DNA of 11,779 nt from an uncultured Lachnospiraceae bacterium (GTDB lineage Bacteria > Bacillota > Clostridia > Lachnospirales > Lachnospiraceae). The DNA lies in NCBI GenBank assembly GCA_905236545.1, contig CAJOQO010000185.1:1-11779 (forward strand), given 5' to 3'. Position numbers and translations under genes: made by a program. A model generated the notes under the pieces. It made no database searches. It was not told the DNA's origin and saw only the letters and a list, made by a program, of their open reading frames with translations. Below are positions 6,642 through 11,779 of this stretch, one piece after another; position 1 is the first letter of the stretch, and the number at the start of each line of letters is the position of its first letter.

Positions 6642-6670
6642 GTTATATCACTGCCTGTTAGCACTGTCAA
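6642..6670 (-). promoter_or_regulatory. Sigma-A-type promoter of the hsp20-dnaJ unit
   Basis: On the minus strand a perfect -35 TTGACA (6665-6670) and TATAAC (6642-6647) are separated by exactly 17 bp. The -35 box lies within the CIRCE operator. Transcription would start near 6635, giving a leader of about 119 nt before the hsp20 ATG. Confidence 0.85.
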
Positions 6671-6684
6671 GCATCGAGTGCTGA
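6658..6684. promoter_or_regulatory. CIRCE element (HrcA operator)
   Basis: TTAGCACTG, a 9-nt spacer and GAGTGCTGA match the CIRCE consensus TTAGCACTC-N9-GAGTGCTAA at 16 of 18 arm positions. The site overlaps the -35 box of the hsp20 promoter, where HrcA would block transcription in unstressed cells. hrcA itself is not in the window. Confidence 0.88.
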
Positions 6685-6780
6685 TAATTTCTGACATTTC
6701 ACATTTTCTTCACACTTCTTCTGTCAGCTGCATGCTCCGGGACGCAGATCGCGGCTGCTTCGAAGCCAGAGAAACACGGA

Positions 6781-7734
6781 TTATACTGGTGTAACACCAG
6801 AGTTTCCCTGATTTGCCAACGCCTCCTGCTCCTCAACATGCTTCAGGAACTCTCCGACGATCTGCGCGTATTTCTCTTCCCCCAGCACAAATCTCGATTC
6901 GGCATGCCTGGCGCCTTCAATCTTATGAACCTCCTTGTATCCGGAGGTAGCCTCAGCAAGCTGGTCACTGTTCTGCGGAGGAATGTAGGTGTCCGCTGTC
7001 CCGTGAATCAGGCAGACCGGAACCTTATTTCCCGCAAGCGCCGCTCTGGGACAGGTCTTTTTTAGATTAACATGGTAGAACTTCTTGGTCATCTTCCTGA
7101 CCGGATCCAGCAAAAAGCCGATATGCTTTTTGTCATAGAGATACTTCAGCAGCTCCGGAAGAGATGCAAACGGGCAGTCGGCGACGACAAACCGCACCTT
7201 CGGATGATAGCGCAGCACACTGATCGAAGTAGCCGCTCCCATGGACTCCCCATGCAGTCCAAGCTCGATATCCTCTCCGAAACGGGTGTAGGTATCCTTG
7301 ATCAGCTCATTCAGATCCTGCGACTCCAGATTGCCGATCGTCGTTGCGGCCGGCTGATTCGAGCCATGTCCGCGGCAGTCATAGATGATACAGTTATACC
7401 CAAGCCTGCGGAAGACTCCCACATATTTCACTGCTCCGTAACGATTCGACGTATAACCATGCGACAGGATGACGATCTTCTTACTGCCGGGATTCGTCTC
7501 GGTATACTCACAGTTCAGAACATAGTCCTTCTTGCCGATCACTTTATACTTTACATGGGTATAATTGTCGTAGTTATCCCAGGTCTCATGCTCGATCTCC
7601 CACTGCTTTTCCTCTTTCAGCGACAGATGTTTGGGCTTCACGATCTGATGTCCCAGCAATGCCCCAATCCCTGTATATGCCGCGTTGGCAAGCAGGGCTC
7701 CTCCTGCTGCTATTTTCAGTACTTTGTGTGCCAT
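6781..7734 (-). CDS. Alpha/beta hydrolase with N-terminal membrane anchor
   Basis: This is a 317-residue serine hydrolase of the alpha/beta-fold superfamily, of the kind often annotated as esterase, lipase-like or peptidase-like; the substrate cannot be read from sequence. Residues about 5-28 are hydrophobic and uncleaved-looking (VLKIAAGGALLANAAYTGIGALLG), suggesting a signal anchor with the catalytic part outside the membrane. The fold shows SHGYTSNR at 91-98 (oxyanion loop), YDCRGHG at 118-124, the nucleophile elbow HGESMGA with Ser164, acid Asp248 in HGTADTYIP, and His277 in EGARHAES. GGAGG lies 7 nt before the ATG at 7734. Four 12-bp purine repeats sit immediately upstream. It follows the secreted cysteine hydrolase by 136 bp. 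A CTGGTGT-ACACCAG hairpin overlaps its stop codon, but no T-run follows. Confidence 0.9.
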   Translation of the reverse strand: MAHKVLKIAAGGALLANAAYTGIGALLGHQIVKPKHLSLKEEKQWEIEHETWDNYDNYTHVKYKVIGKKDYVLNCEYTETNPGSKKIVILSHGYTSNRYGAVKYVGVFRRLGYNCIIYDCRGHGSNQPAATTIGNLESQDLNELIKDTYTRFGEDIELGLHGESMGAATSISVLRYHPKVRFVVADCPFASLPELLKYLYDKKHIGFLLDPVRKMTKKFYHVNLKKTCPRAALAGNKVPVCLIHGTADTYIPPQNSDQLAEATSGYKEVHKIEGARHAESRFVLGEEKYAQIVGEFLKHVEEQEALANQGNSGVTPV

Positions 7735-7755
7735 CCTTTCTCCTCCGCTTCTTTT

Positions 7756-7803
7756 CTCTGATCTCTTCTCTGATCTTTTCTCTGTTCTTTCCTCTGATCT
7801 TTT
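7756..7803. repeat. 12-bp tandem repeat, four copies
   Basis: Units begin at 7756, 7768, 7780 and 7792, with consensus CTCTGATCTTTT on the plus strand (AAAAGATCAGAG on the transcribed minus strand). Two copies are identical, one differs by 2 bases and one is more diverged. The repeat ends shortly before the Shine-Dalgarno of the hydrolase gene, so copy number could alter leader length and translation. Confidence 0.8.
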
Positions 7804-7870
7804 CTTTCATCTATAAACGCACGTTTTTCTGCTGTTTATCTTCTGACCACACGGACGTCAGCCTATGTGG

Positions 7871-8896
7871 TTATTCTTCCTGTTGTACCTGCTTCAGAAG
7901 GTTCCGCACGGTTTCCAGTTCTTCCGGATCCGCGTCACCACTGATCACGCTTCCGAACAGATCCGCAAGATCAATGATCGCTTCCTTCAGTTCCGATGGG
8001 ATCGAGGAATCCTTCTCCTCCTGAATCACGCCGAGATCTGTGGCATTGGAACCCCTTGATCCCGCCGTCCACGTACCCGCTCCGGGCCATTTGATATATT
8101 TAATGTAATGATACTTGCCCGGCCATCCGGAGTAGCAGTACCCTGTCCAGGTATAATATGCCTCCCGCCTGTGAGGCCAGGCGGCAAGCCCTCCCTCAAA
8201 GACCGTAAAGCCATTTTCATCATGGGAGATGATGATCTGGCTGTGTCCCCATCCGTCATCCGCGTGAAGGTACTGCGCGTCACAGACCCGCAGTACCGCT
8301 CCGGCGGGCGCCGCGCTGACATATGCCTTCAAATGCTCCGGCGTCAGCGTCAGATCCTCATCCGGCAGATTACGCAGCATGTTCTCTGTGTCATTGAACA
8401 CATTCAGGAAATTGTGGCCCCATATTTTCGCGTATACATTGTTCGCGTAGGTCCAGCACGCATAATGCTCCGATGAAAAGTCCGAATTCCGTACCATCAC
8501 ACCGTTGATCTCATACAGGTGCCCGATATTGACCGTACTTCCTCCATCTCCGGATCCATAGCGCGGATCATCCTGTTCCCTGGCTTCCTCCAGCGTTTCT
8601 CCTTCCCGCTGAACGATATCCTCACCGGTATCGGAAAAGAGTCCGGAAAGATCTCCAACATCGCCGCTCTCCGTATCCTGCACGGATGCACTGTCCTTTC
8701 CTGAATCTGCCACCACGACAGTATCCCCGTCATCTTCCGCATCGGATACAATCTCATCAGCATACGCCGGCGTCCGGACCCTTCCGCATACAAAAGAGAA
8801 CGCCAGCATCAATGCCAGTGCCAGCCCCGGCCATACAGCCAAAAAGCCCGGGCTGCTCCTGTTTTTGAATCGATTCTGCGTCGTTTTTCCTGTCAT
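7871..8896 (-). CDS. Secreted papain-like (NlpC/P60-CHAP-like) cysteine hydrolase, putative
   Basis: The 341-residue protein has a long signal peptide: a basic N-terminus, a hydrophobic stretch at about 18-37, and an AYA cleavage site at 44-46. Residues 47 to about 118 are an acidic, low-complexity linker containing DLSGLF (82-87). The catalytic-looking domain (about 124-272) has Cys147 in YACWTYANNVY at the start of a helix and His218 in WGHSQIIISHDENGF. Glu234 in TVFEGG is a candidate third residue. The order Cys, then His after a GA(V)-x-R strand, matches cysteine amidases/peptidases that often act on cell-wall peptides or proteins. A helical acidic C-terminus follows. The ATG overlaps the stop codon of the flavin reductase gene (ATGA), with GGAAGG upstream, so the two are translationally coupled. 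The substrate is unknown; family placement is by motif only. Confidence 0.8.
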   Translation of the reverse strand: MTGKTTQNRFKNRSSPGFLAVWPGLALALMLAFSFVCGRVRTPAYADEIVSDAEDDGDTVVVADSGKDSASVQDTESGDVGDLSGLFSDTGEDIVQREGETLEEAREQDDPRYGSGDGGSTVNIGHLYEINGVMVRNSDFSSEHYACWTYANNVYAKIWGHNFLNVFNDTENMLRNLPDEDLTLTPEHLKAYVSAAPAGAVLRVCDAQYLHADDGWGHSQIIISHDENGFTVFEGGLAAWPHRREAYYTWTGYCYSGWPGKYHYIKYIKWPGAGTWTAGSRGSNATDLGVIQEEKDSSIPSELKEAIIDLADLFGSVISGDADPEELETVRNLLKQVQQEE

Positions 8897-9666
8897 CCCT
8901 TTTCCTTCCTCTTCTCCGGATCTCCGCCTGCAGGCTTTCTGCTGCCGGGGTTCCCTTTTTTCCGTCTTCTGCGATTCCCCTTATCCCGGCCGGATCTTTT
9001 CTCCTCTTTCCTGTATCGTCCGGGATTCCTGTCATTCTCTGTCTCCCGTCGGGATGTCTTCTCTTTTTCCATCTCCCGGCCGGATGGTTTTTCCTTCTTT
9101 ACACTGTATCCAAAAGATCCGAGCTTTCTCCCAAGTGCAAAGTATTCCCCGTGAGAATAGGCGACAAGTCCCGCTCTGTCAAGATCATACCGCCCTTTCT
9201 CATCCAGGCCGTCCGGATCGACATGGATGCTTACCACCTTCGCCAGGAACAGGTCATGCGACCCAAGCGGAATCTTCTGCACAACCCTGCATGCAATATT
9301 AACCGGGCTCTGGGCGATCAGGGGCGCGTATGTCATTCCCTCCGCAGGCAGCGCGTCCAGGCCGCAGAAGGCGAATTTATCATGATCCAGGCCGGAACGG
9401 ACGCCGCACCAGTCACAGGCGCGCACCAGTTCCTGCGTCACGAGATTGATCACGAATTCCCCGCTCTCCTCGATCATCCCATAAGAATGCCGTTCCGGGC
9501 GGATCGAAACCGATACCATCGGAGGGTTCGTGCAGACTGTTCCGGCCCACGCTACCGTTATAATATTCGGCTTTTCCCCGTTCCGTGCGCAGCTTACCAT
9601 CACCGCCGGAAGCGGATAGAGCATATTGCCGGCACGCCAGATCTGCTTTGTCGGTGGTTTGTTCAT
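8893..9666 (-). CDS. Flavin reductase-like FMN-binding protein with basic repeat tail
   Basis: The start is the ATG at 9666 (MNKPPTKQIW), with AGGAG 7 nt upstream. The frame stays open upstream to 9810, but that part looks non-coding. Residues 1 to about 188 match the flavin reductase/FMN-binding split-barrel family: YPLPAVMVSC, PNIITVAWAGTVCTNPPMVSVSIRPERHSY, SGEFVINLV, and the terminal YFALGRKLGSFGYS. Such proteins reduce or bind FMN in the cytoplasm; the electron acceptor is unknown. Family members usually end near residue 190. Here about 70 very basic residues follow, including four 10-residue repeats (193-232) with a consensus like K-x-S-G-R-E-x-E-K-E. The tail may bind nucleic acid or a membrane surface, or be neutral repeat expansion. 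The stop codon overlaps the ATG of the secreted hydrolase. The pyrophosphatase gene ends 115 bp upstream. Confidence 0.87.
   Translation of the reverse strand: MNKPPTKQIWRAGNMLYPLPAVMVSCARNGEKPNIITVAWAGTVCTNPPMVSVSIRPERHSYGMIEESGEFVINLVTQELVRACDWCGVRSGLDHDKFAFCGLDALPAEGMTYAPLIAQSPVNIACRVVQKIPLGSHDLFLAKVVSIHVDPDGLDEKGRYDLDRAGLVAYSHGEYFALGRKLGSFGYSVKKEKPSGREMEKEKTSRRETENDRNPGRYRKEEKRSGRDKGNRRRRKKGNPGSRKPAGGDPEKRKEKG
8971..9090 (-). repeat. 30-bp coding repeat (four degenerate decapeptides) in the flavin reductase tail
   Basis: The encoded units are KPSGREMEKE, KTSRRETEND, RNPGRYRKEE and KRSGRDKGNR, in register every 30 bp. At the DNA level TCCCGGCCGGAT appears twice, with a diverged TCCCGTCGGGAT between. 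This supports growth by in-frame duplication. Confidence 0.7.
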
Positions 9667-9781
9667 CGTCCTGCTCCTGTCCACACTCCGCATACTGCCG
9701 CTTTCGATTCGCGCCCTTCTAACCTGCACTCCACCAGCCGGCAGCACTCCGCATCCTGCTTCTTCCGGTTCACGGCCCGGG

Positions 9782-11452
9782 TTACACATCCTGGTCTCTG
9801 TTGAGCGCATCCATGATAGCCGGTACGACCTGCTTCTTTCTGGATACTACGGTTTTCATCTTTGCTTCATTCTCCTTTACCTCCACCCCGAACGCGTTCT
9901 TTATGAGTTCACCGGCAGACTTTCCGTAGCAAAGCATGATCGTATCCTCTTCAATAATGTTCGTAAGCATGAAGAAGGCAAGATCAAGCCCTTTATCCGT
10001 ATACTGTTTTTCCAAAAATGGCTTCATCCGGACGGCGATCTCGTCCAGCTCAGGCTGGCTCATGGAAGTGACCTGACCGATCCCGATGATGATCCCGTTG
10101 TTGTCAAAGGTCTTGAAATCATTATAAAAGATCTCTTCCGGCGTCTTATCGCGCAGGGTTGACGCCGCGGCAAACATTTCCTTCGCATACTCCTCCGGAT
10201 CAATCTTCGCAATCGCTGCAAGCTCCTGCGCCGCCTGCTTATCCAGAATCGTACAGGTCGGAGAACGGAAAACCAGCGTATCGGAAAGAATCGCGCTGCA
10301 CAAAAGCCCCGCGATATTCTCAGGGATCGGAACGTTCTTTTCATGATACATCTGCCAGATAATCGTCGCCGTACAGCCCACCGGCTCATTGCGGAAAAAG
10401 ACCGGATTGACCGTCTCCAGCGAGCCCAGCCGATGATGGTCAATGACCTCCAGGATCTCTGCATTTTCCACGTTGTCCACCGCCTGCGAGACCTCATTGT
10501 GATCAACCAGGATGAGCGCTCTCTTGCGCACTGCCATCATATTCCGCCGCGATATGGTACCGATATAACAACCGTCGTTATTGACAATCGGAAAGTCGCG
10601 GTAGCGCTTCTTCATCATGGTTTCCTGGATCACATCGGTGTATTCGTACATTCCGAAGGTCATCAGATCGTCGGACTTCATAAAGAAATCGATCGGCATA
10701 CACTGGTTGATCAGACGGGCTACCGTATAAGTATCCAGATTCGTCACGATCACCGTAGTGCCATGCTCTCTTGCCATATGCTGAATCGTCTTTGAGACAG
10801 GCGCGCCCAGGCAGACGATGATACATCCGGCTCCCGCCAGAATCGCCATCAGCTGCGCCTCATACCGGTTTCCCAGGATGACACAGTCATGCGGATCAAT
10901 GTAGTTTTCCATTACGTCAGGGTTTGCCGCGGCGATGATCACCTTCCCTTTCTCCAGAGCGGCCCCGGGATCCCCTACCACCATCTCTGCGTCAAGCGCT
11001 TTCAGAATATTCCGGTAAGGCGTTTTCGCCACGGAAACAATCGCCGAGTCATTTTCATCCATGTAAGACTTCGCGATATCATTGGTCGTGACCAGGCCCT
11101 TCAGATGATCCTTCTCATCCGTAATAGCGAGAGTAAACACATTGTGTGTCTTCATGAATTCCCAGGCGTCTTTCACAGAGATCTTTCCATCGACGCCGGG
11201 CGTCCGGCGGATCTCCATATCTTTCACGCGGGTTCCTATATTCTCCAGATATCGCGGCTGACGGAACCGAAACCTTTCCAGCACATACTGCGTTTCCGGC
11301 GAAACAGCGCCTGCTCTGCAGGGCACGTATTTCTTCGGGCCATCCTTTCCCTGCAGCTGGTTCTTCAGATACGCATAGGCGATCGCGGAGCAGATGGAAT
11401 CTGTATCCGGATTCTTGTGTCCGACTACGCATACTGTTTCCTTATATGACAT
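9782..11452 (-). CDS. Manganese-dependent inorganic pyrophosphatase with CBS and DRTGG domains
   Basis: Hydrolyses pyrophosphate to phosphate in the cytoplasm, drawing biosynthetic reactions forward. The 556-residue protein starts at the ATG at 11452, where GGGGGAGG lies 7 nt upstream; the in-frame extension to 11473 lacks one. The DHH domain is split: the N-terminal part has GHKNPDTDS with metal ligands His12, Asp16 and Asp18, then a first CBS motif (about 74-133), a DRTGG-like domain (about 155-255) and a second CBS motif (about 262-308). The DHH part resumes with VDHNE (Asp317), the DHH signature at 338-340 and SDT (Asp391). The C-terminal DHHA2 domain ends with SRKKQVVP (537-544), which binds substrate. 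This family II type with the regulatory insert is controlled by adenine nucleotides, and members with DRTGG also by diadenosine polyphosphates. All catalytic landmarks look intact. A flavin reductase-like gene follows after 115 bp. Confidence 0.95.
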   Translation of the reverse strand: MSYKETVCVVGHKNPDTDSICSAIAYAYLKNQLQGKDGPKKYVPCRAGAVSPETQYVLERFRFRQPRYLENIGTRVKDMEIRRTPGVDGKISVKDAWEFMKTHNVFTLAITDEKDHLKGLVTTNDIAKSYMDENDSAIVSVAKTPYRNILKALDAEMVVGDPGAALEKGKVIIAAANPDVMENYIDPHDCVILGNRYEAQLMAILAGAGCIIVCLGAPVSKTIQHMAREHGTTVIVTNLDTYTVARLINQCMPIDFFMKSDDLMTFGMYEYTDVIQETMMKKRYRDFPIVNNDGCYIGTISRRNMMAVRKRALILVDHNEVSQAVDNVENAEILEVIDHHRLGSLETVNPVFFRNEPVGCTATIIWQMYHEKNVPIPENIAGLLCSAILSDTLVFRSPTCTILDKQAAQELAAIAKIDPEEYAKEMFAAASTLRDKTPEEIFYNDFKTFDNNGIIIGIGQVTSMSQPELDEIAVRMKPFLEKQYTDKGLDLAFFMLTNIIEEDTIMLCYGKSAGELIKNAFGVEVKENEAKMKTVVSRKKQVVPAIMDALNRDQDV

Positions 11453-11540
11453 GTAGTGTCCTCCCCCGTACACTCGGGGAAACGCTGATTGAATCCGTGT
11501 TTCCTCAGTGCCTGTTTCTCACATCCTTTGCATGAAATAT

Positions 11541-11549
11541 AGTATAACA
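11541..11549 (-). promoter_or_regulatory. Possible extended -10 promoter of the pyrophosphatase gene
   Basis: On the minus strand TGTTATACT (TG-N-TATACT) is an extended -10 element in an AT-rich stretch. It would start transcription near 11534, about 80 nt before the ATG. No good -35 is seen 16-18 bp upstream, as is usual for extended -10 promoters. Confidence 0.45.
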
Positions 11550-11607
11550 GAATTACCTTGAAAAGTCGTTGGATTGTTACGCCTCTGCTTCTCTGTCAGG
11601 GTGTGAC

Positions 11608-11629
11608 CTGTAATGTATCTGTAATGTAT
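11608..11629. repeat. Perfect tandem 11-bp repeat upstream of the pyrophosphatase promoter
   Basis: CTGTAATGTAT occurs twice with no gap (11608-11618 and 11619-11629), about 70 bp upstream of the likely -10. The 11-bp spacing places both copies on the same DNA face, which would suit a regulator, but a slippage duplication is equally simple. Confidence 0.6.
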
Positions 11630-11699
11630 GCCCCGGCCTGCGGATGCCTTCCCCATCGCAAACCTGTAGCCCACTCCGGCTGAGCTCTTTGTCGACTGC

Positions 11700-11754
11700 G
11701 ATCGGCGTCCGGGGTATTCAGCGGACGATTCCTTCATACCCCGGACGCCTGATC
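11700..11754. repeat. Long inverted repeat (14-bp perfect arms, 18-nt loop)
   Basis: GGCGTCCGGGGTAT (11704-11717) pairs perfectly with ATACCCCGGACGCC (11736-11749). Four more GATC pairs (11700-11703 with 11751-11754) form across a single bulged base. No T-run follows on either strand, so it is not a standard intrinsic terminator. An internal CGGACG (11722-11727) could pair instead with CGTCCG in the left arm, giving a weaker alternative hairpin. Confidence 0.8.
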
Positions 11755-11779
11755 TTAGTAGGGCAAAGATCTCAGCGTC

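Larger units (their letters stand above)
11453..11779. other. 327-bp region upstream of the pyrophosphatase gene
   Basis: No convincing gene is seen; the one short frame (minus strand, 11737-11519) lacks a ribosome binding site and recognisable features. The region holds a possible promoter (11541-11549), a tandem 11-bp repeat (11608-11629) and a long inverted repeat (11700-11754). Whatever lies upstream of the pyrophosphatase is outside the window. Confidence 0.55.

Noticed and set aside
6690..6728. CTGACA/TGTCAG pairing behind the hydrolase gene as a terminator
   Set aside because: It has only six base pairs with a loop of more than 20 nt and no adjacent T-run; too weak to call.
7072..7761. 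229-codon open frame on the plus strand
   Set aside because: It is antisense to the alpha/beta hydrolase, with no supported start and no family resemblance.
7586..7810. 74-codon minus-strand frame with EKIR-type repeats upstream of the hydrolase
   Set aside because: The repeats come from the 12-bp tandem repeat, the start has no Shine-Dalgarno, and the frame runs out of phase into the well-supported hydrolase gene.
9151..9804. 217-codon open frame on the plus strand
   Set aside because: It is antisense to the flavin reductase gene; its composition is a shadow of that gene.
10889..11449. 186-codon open frame on the plus strand
   Set aside because: It is antisense to the pyrophosphatase gene; no domain or ribosome binding site.
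11519..11737. 72-codon minus-strand frame upstream of the pyrophosphatase
   Set aside because: It has no ribosome binding site and no recognisable family, its start lies in the long inverted repeat, and it spans the probable promoter.

Overview
The window looks like a chromosomal segment of a Gram-positive anaerobe of the Clostridia, most likely Lachnospiraceae-like. The reasons are the strong AGGAGG-type ribosome binding sites, the Firmicutes-type CIRCE/HrcA heat-shock site, a CBS/DRTGG-type DHH pyrophosphatase, and secreted acidic low-complexity proteins with cysteine-hydrolase domains. This placement is inference. Every gene I can support lies on the minus strand, so transcription runs from high to low coordinates. 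No rRNA, tRNA, CRISPR array, insertion sequence or phage gene was recognised.

In order of transcription: (1) 11452-9782, a manganese-dependent inorganic pyrophosphatase with regulatory CBS and DRTGG domains, preceded by a 327-bp upstream region with a possible extended -10 and a large inverted repeat. (2) 9666-8893, a flavin reductase-like protein with an unusual basic, repeat-bearing tail. It overlaps by ATGA with (3) 8896-7871, a secreted protein with a predicted papain-like (NlpC/P60-CHAP-like) cysteine hydrolase domain. (4) 7734-6781, a membrane-anchored alpha/beta hydrolase. (5) A heat-shock unit: a sigma-A-type promoter whose -35 box lies inside a CIRCE operator (6658-6684), then hsp20 (6516-6049), a 3-unit GC-rich hairpin repeat, and a DnaJ/CbpA-like co-chaperone (5881-4943). 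(6) 4715-3483, a phosphatidylserine decarboxylase-like enzyme, which may be read from the chaperone unit because no clear terminator lies between them. (7) 3224-2949, a HipB-like XRE regulator with no HipA partner. It has two operator-like palindromes over its promoter and a strong terminator behind it. (8) 2490 to beyond position 1, a large secreted transglutaminase-like protein cut by the window edge.

Functionally the window mixes housekeeping and stress genes (pyrophosphate removal, protein folding, phosphatidylethanolamine synthesis) with two exported cysteine-hydrolase-type proteins that share an architecture: signal peptide, acidic linker with a DLSG(V/L)F motif, then a catalytic domain. 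I see no clearly new multi-gene system. The most promising leads are the shared motif in the two exported proteins, the decapeptide-repeat tail on the flavin reductase, the orphan HipB-like module, and the regulatory repeats in the chaperone operon.
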